Source: an uncultured bacterium (GTDB taxonomy: Bacteria > Cloacimonadota > Cloacimonadia > Cloacimonadales > Cloacimonadaceae). Taken from it: a stretch of DNA of 64,000 nucleotides. The stretch lies in the NCBI GenBank assembly GCA_938009275.1, contig CALLHY010000063.1, positions 1-64,000 of the forward strand, written 5' to 3'. The first letter of the stretch is position 1, and each line of letters begins with the position of its first letter. A model generated the notes under the pieces. That model was not told where the DNA came from and ran no database searches. It saw only the letters and a list, made by a program, of their open reading frames with translations. Below are positions 36,592 through 44,849 of this stretch, piece by piece. The position numbers were made by a program, and so were the translations under genes.

Positions 36592-38340
36592 CTACTTCAT
36601 CAGAACCATTTTCTTGGTGCTGCTGTAGCTACCTGATTTTAAGCGGAAGAAATATACGCCGCTGGATACAGCATTGCCAAAGTTGTCAGTTCCATTCCAG
36701 TTAAGAGTGGTTATGCCTTGATTTGCCATTGGCATATCAAAGTTCTTTACTATCTGTCCCTTTTGGTTATAAATAGTAACATTGGCAGGAGCAGCCTTAT
36801 CCAGAGAGAAGCTGATATTGGTGTTAGGGTTAAAGGGATTAGGGTAGTTACCAATCAGATTAGCACCAGCTGCTACAATAACTTCATCATCGTTGGAAAC
36901 AGGCGGATTGAAGTCAGCAAGCATACGGGGTGTGATCTGAGCGGTTGACTGGAAGTGAGCAACTATACCCTGAAGGTTAAAATTGCCGGTATGCAAGGCT
37001 GTACCTATGTAATCTGCATCCCAGAAAGTGGTGCGGAAAGTCATTGAACCTGTGGCATCGGTAATACCAAAATTAACGGAAGGATTTACGGTATAGGTAC
37101 CTGTTGGATTATCGAAATGTACTTGGCTGATATAAACCAGGCGAGACTGATATGTGCCAATACCGATATCGGAGTTCAAGTCTGCAATAGTCACGGTAGG
37201 GATAACGATGTTGTTCCCAGTGGAGGTGGCAGGACCGGGATTGGCAACAGGTAAGAATTGAAGGGTTTCAAAATACGGGTTTAACTTACCAGTTAATCCA
37301 GAAATGGCGTCGCCGATGTTGTAGTTGGTATTTACAACATTGCCTGGATCGTCTATCAATATGGCAGCACCAGAATCCTGTACAAATTTCTGATTACGGT
37401 TGCTTTGTTTGTATGCTAGTATAACTGGATTGGGAAGGTAGTATACTGTGCTGTTGTCAGCAGGCATCTGGCGCAATTCGCTTAAGCTGCTCACGATAGT
37501 AGCAAAGCTAAAGGTAGCAGTAGCAGTTACGCTGGGCACCAATCCTGTTGCAAAGCCTTTGGCTTTAATGGTGGTAGTAGTAGATACAGGAATCGGAGCG
37601 GTATAAATGGTTGAGCTTTCAGTTGGCTCAGTTCCATTCACGGTATATCTGATTGTAGCACCAGGGGTGATGGTTGCCAGTGCAACGTTTACAGGTTGAA
37701 TGAAATATCCACCAGCGGGATCAAAGGTAGGAGTTGCTACTCCACCCTGGAGGGCACCGCTAATGCGGATATTGTCTATACGATTGTTACCAACATCGGA
37801 AGAGCAGCCTGTTAGTACAAAGCGAGCACCAAAGTTAGCATTGTTTCCGGTTGTAGCGATACTGCTGAAATCAACATTAACCATCTGGTTTGCAGCCCAT
37901 GCGCTGGCAAAGCTGGAAATGTCTATGGTCTCCTTGGTTATCCATGTGCTACCGTCTACAGTGTACTTTACTTCCACAGTGGTAAAACCAGTAGAAGTTC
38001 TGCGAACTGGGAATGAAATGGTGATGTTGTCGTATCCTGCGGTTGAGCCCATTATAGTGAAATGCTCGCCGTTATTTACGGTTTCAAGTCCACCACGGGG
38101 AGCAAAGCTACCACCATTTACTTCGCCATCGGTTCCATTAATGTTTGTTCCTGCGAAAGAAAACGCTTCAGTAAATGAATATGTAATCTGTCCGGAACCA
38201 GTAGTTGCCGCTATTGGCTGAGTCCAAGATTGATCTGTGGCCGGAGCCCCAGTATTGAAGTTCCAATAGTGTAATAGGGTTTGACCAAAGATAAGGGTCA
38301 AAGCCATCAGCATCAGTACGGTTACTAGTACTTTTTTCAT
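36592..38340 (-). CDS. Secreted protein with chitobiase-type and OB-like domains and C-terminal sorting domain
   Basis: The 582-residue protein has a signal peptide (1-20). The first domain (about 25-195) looks like a beta-sandwich. A chitobiase/beta-hexosaminidase C-terminal-like repeat follows (IRYTVNGTEPTESST). An OB-like beta region with YLPNPVILAYKQ and GLTGKLNPYFETLQFL comes next, as in extracellular nuclease or DUF5689-type modules. It ends with a FlgD-like sorting domain, YPNPFNPNTNISF and WNGTDNFGN, SGVYFFRL. No catalytic triad is evident. It is 18 bp from cdsA and leads the glycan set, so it may be a transported surface protein. Confidence 0.75.
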   Translation of the reverse strand: MKKVLVTVLMLMALTLIFGQTLLHYWNFNTGAPATDQSWTQPIAATTGSGQITYSFTEAFSFAGTNINGTDGEVNGGSFAPRGGLETVNNGEHFTIMGSTAGYDNITISFPVRRTSTGFTTVEVKYTVDGSTWITKETIDISSFASAWAANQMVNVDFSSIATTGNNANFGARFVLTGCSSDVGNNRIDNIRISGALQGGVATPTFDPAGGYFIQPVNVALATITPGATIRYTVNGTEPTESSTIYTAPIPVSTTTTIKAKGFATGLVPSVTATATFSFATIVSSLSELRQMPADNSTVYYLPNPVILAYKQSNRNQKFVQDSGAAILIDDPGNVVNTNYNIGDAISGLTGKLNPYFETLQFLPVANPGPATSTGNNIVIPTVTIADLNSDIGIGTYQSRLVYISQVHFDNPTGTYTVNPSVNFGITDATGSMTFRTTFWDADYIGTALHTGNFNLQGIVAHFQSTAQITPRMLADFNPPVSNDDEVIVAAGANLIGNYPNPFNPNTNISFSLDKAAPANVTIYNQKGQIVKNFDMPMANQGITTLNWNGTDNFGNAVSSGVYFFRLKSGSYSSTKKMVLMK

Positions 38341-38358
38341 CGTGTTACCTCACTTTTG

Positions 38359-39144
38359 TTAAAATATTAATGCACAATATAAAAATGAACCTGCAAGCAG
38401 GATACTATCAGATCGATCCAAAACCCCTCCGTGACCGGGAATTAGATTCGAACTGTCCTTAACTCCGCAAAATCTCTTTAACATCGATTCTACCAAGTCA
38501 CCAATTTGGCCGAATATACCAGCAGCGAATGCAATCAATAGCAACTGGCGCATCGGCAACAAACTAAATCTGAATAAATACAATATAACCACTATAACAA
38601 AGGGAGCAAGTCCACCGGCAACAAAACCTACTAAGGATTTGCGTGGGCTAACTGCTGTAATATTACGTCTCTTACCAAAGCTCATGCCAAAAAAATAGGC
38701 ACTCGTATCCACTATCCAAATCATCAGAATTAAGGCAAGCAAAATTTTCTTGTCTGGGTTTTGCAGCTCTATCCGGGTGATCATGGCGGGTAGGAATGAT
38801 GTGTACATAATCCCCAGGAAAGATGCCATCATTCTGGGTATGCTGCTCTTTTGATTCCAGCTGACTAATGATTCTATTGAAGCCACCAGAAAAACAAGCC
38901 AGATGATAGGAAGGTCATATAGGTGATTACTAACCAAAAAAGCATAGCAAGCAACGCTTACCGCCATCCAAAAATAGGGTATCCTTATATCTGCCTTGCG
39001 CATCATAACAATGTATTCGAAAGAGCCTATGGATGCCACAACCCCAAACAATAATGCCAGTAATATGCCCCCGAAGTACAATGCGCAAAGTGCAAATGGT
39101 ATTAAGAATATGGAAACTAATACTCTGGTTCGAACTTCTGTCAC
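38359..39144 (-). CDS. cdsA: Phosphatidate cytidylyltransferase
   Basis: The 261-residue membrane protein has about eight helices. The CdsA signature is near the C-terminus: FGQIGDLVESMLKR, VKDSSNLIPGHGGVLDR and SDSILLAG. It makes CDP-diacylglycerol from phosphatidate and CTP, the entry point to phospholipid synthesis. The start overlaps the end of uppS by one base. A CarS-like role in archaeal-type lipid synthesis is only speculation from the UbiA enzyme elsewhere. Confidence 0.95.
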   Translation of the reverse strand: MTEVRTRVLVSIFLIPFALCALYFGGILLALLFGVVASIGSFEYIVMMRKADIRIPYFWMAVSVACYAFLVSNHLYDLPIIWLVFLVASIESLVSWNQKSSIPRMMASFLGIMYTSFLPAMITRIELQNPDKKILLALILMIWIVDTSAYFFGMSFGKRRNITAVSPRKSLVGFVAGGLAPFVIVVILYLFRFSLLPMRQLLLIAFAAGIFGQIGDLVESMLKRFCGVKDSSNLIPGHGGVLDRSDSILLAGSFLYCALIF

Positions 39145-39884
39145 TATTTCCTACCTCCAAACCTGCGCTCTCTGCTTTGGTAATTCAACAGGGCATTCAT
39201 CATCTCAATCTTATCAAAATCCGGCCAAAGAGTCTCTGTTACATATATCTCAGAATAAGCGGACTGCCAAAGCAGGAAGTTTGATAAGCGCATTTCTCCA
39301 CTGGTGCGGATTATTAAATCTGGATCTGGCTGCCCTTTTGTCCAGAGAAACTTGCCGATATCTTCGGGATTCAGTTGCCTTACTTCATTGGGGCTAAGTT
39401 CCTGGTAAAGCTGCTTTATGGCTTCTACTATCTCCAGTCTGCCTCCGTAGTTAAAGGCGATGTTCACAACCATGCCTGTGTTTTTGTGAGTTATCTCGGC
39501 AACAGACTTTACTTCGCTCCAATATCCTGGCTCCAAGCCGGTATCTGTGCCAATAAATTGGACATAGATATTCTGTTTATTAAGCTCTGGTATCTCTTTT
39601 ATTAATCTTTCTTTTAGCATTTTCAGCAGGCCGTTAACCTCTTCCTTGGGTCTGCTCCAGTTCTCTGTGGAAAAGGCATAGAAGGTAAGGTATTTAAGGC
39701 TTAACTCTACTCCCAATTCTACTACCTGGCGAATGGACTTAGCACCAGCGCGATGACCGAATAAATGGGGGCGATTGCGCTTCTTTGCCCAACGTCCGTT
39801 ACCGTCCATTATAATGCCAATGTGTTGGGGTAGCCTGTCTCTATTCAATAAAGGTAGCAGGTCTTTGTATGATTGCTTAGCCAT
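39144..39884 (-). CDS. uppS: Undecaprenyl diphosphate synthase
   Basis: The 246-residue protein has the cis-prenyltransferase landmark IMDGNGRWAKKRN with catalytic D27 and the later TSGEMRLSNFLLWQSAYSE. It condenses isopentenyl diphosphate onto farnesyl diphosphate to make the lipid carrier used for cell-wall and glycan assembly. It overlaps the end of prfB by eight bases, and cdsA follows, the usual uppS-cdsA pairing. Confidence 0.96.
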   Translation of the reverse strand: MAKQSYKDLLPLLNRDRLPQHIGIIMDGNGRWAKKRNRPHLFGHRAGAKSIRQVVELGVELSLKYLTFYAFSTENWSRPKEEVNGLLKMLKERLIKEIPELNKQNIYVQFIGTDTGLEPGYWSEVKSVAEITHKNTGMVVNIAFNYGGRLEIVEAIKQLYQELSPNEVRQLNPEDIGKFLWTKGQPDPDLIIRTSGEMRLSNFLLWQSAYSEIYVTETLWPDFDKIEMMNALLNYQSRERRFGGRK

Positions 39885-40993
39885 TTATCCTCAATCCGGC
39901 AGAATACTTCAACCATGCGTATATAAAGCCATCTAAATCGCCATTCATAACCTTGTCCACCTGACCGCTCTCATAGTTGGTGCGGTGGTCTTTAACCATC
40001 TGATAGGGCTGGAAAACATAGCTGCGGATTTGATTCCCCCAGCCAATCTCAGTTTTGCTGCTATCTGTTTTCTTCTTTTCGGCTTCGCGGATTTCTTCAT
40101 AGTATTGATAAAGCCTGCCCTTCAATATTGCCATGGCCTTTTCTTTATTCTGAATCTGTGAGCGTTCATTTTGGCAGCTTACCACAATATTGGTGGGCAA
40201 GTGAGTAATTCTAACCGCGCTATCGGTGGTATTAACGTGCTGTCCTCCGGCTCCACTGGCACGGTAGGTATCTATCTTGAGGTCTTTGGCTTCAATTTCT
40301 ACTTCAATGTCATCGTCAAACTCCGGATATACAAACACCGAAGCAAAAGAGGTCTGGCGTTTTCCTTGCGCATTAAAAGGACTCATACGCACTAATCTAT
40401 GAATTCCAATCTCGCTCTTCAGCATACCATAGGCATAGTTCCCGCCAATCTCTACGCTAACGCTTTTCAGGCCTGCTTCTTCACCGGGAAGGGAGTCGAT
40501 TACTGTGAAGCTATACTTATTGTCTTCTGCCCAGTGCAAAAACATTCGCAGCAGCATTTCTGCCCAGTCCTGAGCCTCTGTGCCGCCGGCTCCGGCATGA
40601 ATGGTTAAGAGCGCATCGTTGTGGTCATATTTCTCATTCAGATAGCATTCTATCTCAGCTTTTTCTATGAATTGCTTAGTCTCGGGCAGGTTTTGCACTG
40701 CTTCCTGGAATATGGAATCCTGAAAGTCTTCTTCCAAAAAGCTTATGTAGGTCTCCAGTTCTTCTCGAACTTCATCCAGCTTGGCTATGTGGCTAATCTC
40801 TTCGCGTATTTGGCTAAGCTGTTTGCTTATCTTCTTAGCTGTCTGCTGGTCGTTCCAAAAGCCGGGTTCATTCATCTTTTGTTCTAATTCTGTGGCCAAA
40901 ACCTGCTTTGGCTCGGGATCAAAGTAACCTCCGAATCTCGGATATCTGGTCTATTAGTTCGTTAGCTGCTTTTCTGTAATCTGCGTATTCCAT
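39877..40993 (-). CDS. prfB: Peptide chain release factor 2, programmed +1 frameshift
   Basis: The complete protein needs two frames: codons 1-24 from ATG at 40993 to CTT at 40924-40922, then +1 to GAT at 40920 and on to 39877, about 371 residues. In-frame TGA lies at codon 25, as in Escherichia coli. The body has SPF (LVRMSPFNAQ) for stop recognition and GGQ (SGAGGQHVNTTDSA) for peptidyl hydrolysis. RF2 reads UGA and UAA, so low RF2 favours the shift and gives feedback control. A frame starting with TTG at 40899 would be a truncated N-terminus. It overlaps uppS. Confidence 0.95.
40918..40932 (-). promoter_or_regulatory. prfB frameshift site
   Basis: On the minus strand the sequence CGGAGGTTACTTTGAT has a CTT TGA slip site. 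An SD-like GGAGG sits just upstream of it, close to the arrangement AGGGGG-UAU-CUU-UGA in E. coli. CTT is at 40924-40922 and TGA at 40921-40919. Confidence 0.93.
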
Positions 40994-41021
40994 TTTGTAC
41001 CTTCATTTTATACTGTCGTTC

Positions 41022-41050
41022 CTTGTATAATATCTACGCTTTTGTGTCAA
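41022..41050 (-). promoter_or_regulatory. Putative promoter of prfB
   Basis: On the minus strand TTGACA (41050-41045) is followed after 15 bp by TATACAAG, about 30 bp before the prfB start at 40993. Confidence 0.45.
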
Positions 41051-41243
41051 GTGCATTTCTTTGCGCAGATCCCCCCCCTGTGTTCAGATTAAGAGCCCCC
41101 CATTTTAAGTATTTAGTGATAACAGCTTTAAGGATTGATATCTATAACAGCTCATTTCTGTAGTACCAGTTTGTTTGATATGTCTGTTCATGCAATGTTA
41201 TTCGTGCCAATAAAGCATCATACGCATCATAATACAGCATCAT

Positions 41244-41301
41244 GGGGTTGGGGTTATGTTGGGGTTATGTTGGGGTGGTGTTGGGGTGGTGTTGGGGTGG
41301 T
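41244..41301 (+). repeat. G-rich 11-bp tandem tract, candidate G-quadruplex
   Basis: Six runs of GGGG at 41244, 41250, 41261, 41272, 41283 and 41294, mostly spaced by 11 bp (GGGGTTATGTT, then GGGGTGGTGTT). The period is not a multiple of three, so it is not coding. Runs and loop lengths fit a G-quadruplex on the plus strand. It lies in the gene-free stretch 41051-41885, where no other gene is visible. Confidence 0.8.
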
Positions 41302-41356
41302 GACGTCCCATACCTTCGTCCTTGCTTATTTCTGGTAATCAAGCCTTAATCATGCG

Positions 41357-41389
41357 TTAATCAAGCGTTAATAGTTAACGCTTGATTAA
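41357..41389. repeat. Perfect 15-bp palindrome, TAG loop
   Basis: Two perfect 15-base arms (41357-41371 and 41375-41389) around a three-base loop. An overlapping repeat of AATCA-GC-TTAATCA words surrounds it. There is no T-tract on either side, so terminator use is doubtful. Confidence 0.75.
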
Positions 41390-41495
41390 GGGGGGATCGA
41401 GATGTGATAGACACTCTTTAGCAAGGAAGAAGAAAAGGACAAACCCATATCCCCAATCAGAATAACACTCAGAATAACACAGTTTGGTCTTTTAT

Positions 41496-41533
41496 GGGCT
41501 AAACATTATGGGCTAAACATGGGCTAAACATAA
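41496..41533. repeat. Three short tandem copies of ATGGGCTAAACAT
   Basis: Copies begin at 41496, 41510 and 41521, the last two sharing an AT. A second duplicated word, AGAATAACAC, lies at 41459-41480 and AACAGTGACAAACAGCGAC-type words follow. This is low-complexity mosaic DNA. Confidence 0.7.
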
Positions 41534-41885
41534 GCGACAACAGTGACAAACAGCGACTAACAGTGTCTTAAGTGAATCATTTTCTCGGATTATTATTGGG
41601 GAGATGCCTGCATATCTTTGTCACTTTACTTGACTTACATAGGATTGAACGATGAACATCAAACTGATGCGATACAAACACCTTAAGAAAGATAAACGTT
41701 TGGCTTTGATAAGCTAATTTGATCTTGACTCAATAACGGTGTTTACATAGAATGCTCTTTTATATTAAGTAACTATTAATATTTGTAGATAAACCATCTA
41801 TTCTGATGTACGCTTAAACGCATTTATGCTGTAAGTAGCGTCATTATAACAGAAGCTAATGATATTTAGTTCAAAGGAGAAGATT

Positions 41886-43028
41886 ATGTATAAGGGATTA
41901 TTTGCACTTGCCATAGTATTGTTTCTGTTATTATTGTCTTGTGATTCTGTTTCCCCGGAAGACAAAGAGGGTTTTGCAATTGAATTCACGCTTAGCAATT
42001 CTGAAGGGGTAAGCCTCAGCGGATATAGGGTTTGCATAGTTCAAAAAGATTGGAATAATCTTTTACCAGGCGAAACCAAGCATTCCACTTCATTCGGGTG
42101 TATTGTAAAAGACTCATATCGGGTTCAGATATCCATAACGGACTACTTCAATAATCCAGTAAGGAGCATACACAATGCTACGCTTACTCCGGGAGCCCAT
42201 AGCTTCAGCTGGAACAAGCTTAATGATGATAACGAGCTTGTGCGAGATGGGATATATAGAATTAAAGTAAATTACTACACTCAAGCTGATTCCTTGGCTT
42301 TTACCGATTCCTGTCTGGCATACTTGCTTGGCGAGTTAAATGCCGATTTATCGCCCTATGTAACAAATGCCGCAGGGATGTTCGTAAGCCATGATATATT
42401 GCCATTCCCGGTATTGTATTGCCGCGAACCGGTTCCATGCAAAGATGAGCAGGGGAACGATATTGGCGAGATAGACTTTTCCGCTACCTCAGACTCCATG
42501 CTTGTAATAGTAACCTCTCCTCAGGGAGAGTCTCGGACTCACTATTTCAGGATGCGCAATGGTAAGAATGTATTAAACTTGAACTGGGACACACTAACCG
42601 GATACGATGAAAACACTGTAAAGCAGATAAAGAAAAGTAATAACCCTTCAAGCCCTAAGCTGACAATTTCAGAGCTTATCAGTTTTACATGTAACTTAAC
42701 TGTTGATAATCGCGTTATCATAAGTTGGGCTTTCGCATGCCAGGATAGCGTTTTGGGTTTTCGCCTTTATCGTAACGAAACTAACGATATTCCAGGAGCC
42801 ATTGTGATTTCTCCAACAATTCACCCAGCCCCACAGGGTACTTCAGTGCAAGGGTATGAGTATATTGATAGTGAGGTGATGGCAGGAGCAGAATACTACT
42901 ATTGGCTGGAGGTGATAGGAATGGAAGAATCTAACTTCTATGGGCCAGTGTATATCCAAGTTCCAGATTTCCCACCATTACCTACAACGAACAGTTTCTT
43001 CTCAAACTATCCCAATCCGTTTAACTAG
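41886..43028 (+). CDS. Lipoprotein with FlgD-like domain and truncated sorting domain
   Basis: I start at 41886, with AAAGGAG before it. The 380-residue protein has a lipobox (LLLLSC). A FlgD-like Ig segment follows at about 85-140 (FNNPVRSIHNATLTPGAHSF), and the C-terminal half (about 280-380) resembles fibronectin III. It ends NYPNPFN and then stops at TAG. YPNPFN is normally the beginning of the sorting domain, whose other 70 or so residues are missing. No downstream sequence resumes the domain before the terminator at 43041. It is a full-looking but C-terminally truncated gene, which may be anchored only as a lipoprotein. Confidence 0.72.
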   Translation: MYKGLFALAIVLFLLLLSCDSVSPEDKEGFAIEFTLSNSEGVSLSGYRVCIVQKDWNNLLPGETKHSTSFGCIVKDSYRVQISITDYFNNPVRSIHNATLTPGAHSFSWNKLNDDNELVRDGIYRIKVNYYTQADSLAFTDSCLAYLLGELNADLSPYVTNAAGMFVSHDILPFPVLYCREPVPCKDEQGNDIGEIDFSATSDSMLVIVTSPQGESRTHYFRMRNGKNVLNLNWDTLTGYDENTVKQIKKSNNPSSPKLTISELISFTCNLTVDNRVIISWAFACQDSVLGFRLYRNETNDIPGAIVISPTIHPAPQGTSVQGYEYIDSEVMAGAEYYYWLEVIGMEESNFYGPVYIQVPDFPPLPTTNSFFSNYPNPFN

Positions 43029-43040
43029 GCTTTTACGAAA

Positions 43041-43065
43041 AAGTGCAGGCATTGTGCCTGCACTT
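43041..43065 (-). terminator. Terminator of the minus-strand sorting-domain gene
   Basis: A perfect 11-bp stem around TTG is followed on the minus strand by a T run (43040-43037). It lies just past the stop of the 43090 gene and also past the plus-strand lipoprotein. Confidence 0.7.
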
Positions 43066-43089
43066 AATGTATTGGTTTGGTGTTTATAG

Positions 43090-44379
43090 TTATTTAAGCT
43101 TAATTATACGTTGGATTGCCTGGCTATTGCCTTGTTCTGCCCTAAGGAAGTAAATACCATTGGCGCAAGGTCTGCCATTTGCATCTGAGCCGTTCCACTG
43201 CAGGGTGCTGCCGGGAAGACCAGTAAAGCTGGTGATAAGCTGCCCTTTGAGGTTGTGGATGCTTAGCTTCACCTCGCCAGCTTTATCGCTGATAACGTTT
43301 ATGTTTACGCTGCAGGTAAAGGGTTGCGGATAAGCCACCAGGCTGATGTTGCCTATTGCTGGGCTATGCACATCGTCATTTGATGTTACCGATTGCCAGT
43401 TATAGGTAGTTTTTTCGTTATTTAGCCAATCTCCACCGAGGTAGTCCTGGGTCTGCATCTCAATGCGGTTTCCATTATTATCGTAGAGGAACATCTCTTT
43501 TTCGTATGGTGTCCAATCTGCTTCGAACAAATCTGCTTGCATGTTCACCAGTAGATTGTTGTTCCAGGTATAGGTTTCCCTTTCGTAAGGGTCCCAACCG
43601 GTGCCATTCCAATCATAATCCAGGGTTTGTGCAAACATACCAAAGGGGCCAGCGTCATTGTTAAAATCCTGTGCGGGTAGATTGCGGGCAACCCATTCGA
43701 TTATGCTGCTGCCAGTGGTTGTATCGCTGGGATGATATGTGGTTACGAATTTTGTATCAGTAGTCCATTGGGTGGAATCTGGTGAGGTTAATGATAATTC
43801 TTCTATAACTCTACCCGCTCCATCCACAGTAAAGGTAGAATGCATGTATTCCGTTTCTTCCCAATTTGCGAACATGTGCAGACTGGTTAGGGCATTGCCG
43901 GAATAGTGGAAATGATACCTTAGAACCGGAGTCTCTTCTCTTGACCACAAGCTGCTCATAAACATATGGTTATGAAGCAACCTGTTCTGGTTGTCATACT
44001 CAGATAAGGTGCGCTGGAATTGAATCTGCATTTCACCAAACATGTAATAGGTTACAGTTGAGAGTATGTATCCGGCAGGATTATATTGGACATGCTTCAC
44101 CATGTAGGGTGTCCAGTTCCTTTCTTCGTTATCGTATGACAGATACAAGATGGAATCAATTTGAGTGCTGTTATTGCTATTGTAGTAGTACACTTCCTTT
44201 TCGTCTTGTAGCCATTGGTCTGCCTCAAAGTCGTAATGAACAGCTTCCGACAGTCTATATGACCGGTTTTGAGCAGTTTGAAGGGAGTTTTTGCTTAGCT
44301 TTGCCAAGAATCCCGTGTTTCCGGCGAAAGCCAGCAAGGGGAGCAAAAAGATCACAAAGATCAATAGAGCTTTTTTCAT
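43090..44379 (-). CDS. Secreted repeat protein with C-terminal sorting domain
   Basis: The 429-residue protein has a signal peptide (1-19). The body has degenerate internal repeats built around W-x-P-Y-E-K-E-x-Y-x-Y-x-N-N (for example WDPYERETYTWNNN and WTPYEKEMFLYDNNGN). The last 75 residues form a FlgD-like sorting module with YPQPFTCSV, WNGSDANGR and GIYFLRA. I do not recognise the repeat family and can give no function. A TTGACA promoter precedes it and a terminator follows, so it is monocistronic. Confidence 0.72.
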   Translation of the reverse strand: MKKALLIFVIFLLPLLAFAGNTGFLAKLSKNSLQTAQNRSYRLSEAVHYDFEADQWLQDEKEVYYYNSNNSTQIDSILYLSYDNEERNWTPYMVKHVQYNPAGYILSTVTYYMFGEMQIQFQRTLSEYDNQNRLLHNHMFMSSLWSREETPVLRYHFHYSGNALTSLHMFANWEETEYMHSTFTVDGAGRVIEELSLTSPDSTQWTTDTKFVTTYHPSDTTTGSSIIEWVARNLPAQDFNNDAGPFGMFAQTLDYDWNGTGWDPYERETYTWNNNLLVNMQADLFEADWTPYEKEMFLYDNNGNRIEMQTQDYLGGDWLNNEKTTYNWQSVTSNDDVHSPAIGNISLVAYPQPFTCSVNINVISDKAGEVKLSIHNLKGQLITSFTGLPGSTLQWNGSDANGRPCANGIYFLRAEQGNSQAIQRIIKLK

Positions 44380-44408
44380 GATAACCTCTTAGTTGTTTCT
44401 ATTATGTT

Positions 44409-44437
44409 CATTGTGAATACTACTGGATGCTTGTCAA
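44409..44437 (-). promoter_or_regulatory. Putative promoter of the 44379 gene
   Basis: On the minus strand TTGACA (44437-44432) and CACAATG have the same spacing and box as upstream of umuC. Confidence 0.45.
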
Positions 44438-44543
44438 GAGAAAACCACCTCAAGTAGTACGTTCAATAGCATATCTGTTGATATCCCGATACGAATTGCT
44501 GTTCGTATGATGGGTATCGCACACTATCCCTTTATATAAAACA

Positions 44544-44576
44544 AACAGGCAGAAAGCTTAAAACCCCCTGCCTGTT
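44544..44576 (-). terminator. Terminator of the efflux operon
   Basis: A nine-bp stem (AACAGGCAG/CTGCCTGTT) with a 15-base loop lies just beyond the NifU-like gene. The minus strand then reads TGTTTTATAT, a weak T-rich tail. Confidence 0.6.
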
Positions 44577-44598
44577 ATTGATTTGATATAAGTTTATG

Positions 44599-44829
44599 TT
44601 ATACAGATATAACTTCTACTACTTCGGGAATTTCTTCCTTTACGATGCGTTCAATACCCGCTTTCAGTGTTAGTGTTGCCATTGGGCAGCCGTTGCATGC
44701 TCCTTTAAGACGCACTTCTACAACGTTGTCTTCACGAATGTTGATAAGCTCCACATCACCACCATCGGATTGGATAGCCGGTCTGATTTTGTCCAGTACG
44801 GATTCCAGTTTTTCTCTGTCGATTGCCAT
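44599..44829 (-). CDS. NifU C-terminal-type iron-sulfur scaffold protein
   Basis: The 76-residue protein is a lone NifU C-terminal domain with the cluster-binding C-N-G-C (CNGCPMATLTLKAGIE). It would bind or carry iron-sulfur clusters like Nfu proteins. Its position is odd: only 20 bp after the RND pump gene and before the operon terminator, with no other cluster-assembly gene nearby. Readthrough from the efflux operon is likely, though an own promoter was not excluded. Confidence 0.9.
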   Translation of the reverse strand: MAIDREKLESVLDKIRPAIQSDGGDVELINIREDNVVEVRLKGACNGCPMATLTLKAGIERIVKEEIPEVVEVISV

Positions 44830-44849
44830 TTGTTACCTCTTTAGTCTGT

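Noticed and set aside
40919..40921. TGA codon in prfB as selenocysteine or a sequencing error
   Set aside because: The CTT-TGA context, the SD-like upstream element and codon position match the known frameshift.
41135..41338. 67-residue frame over the G-rich tract
   Set aside because: The 11-bp period breaks any coding pattern and no ribosome site is present.
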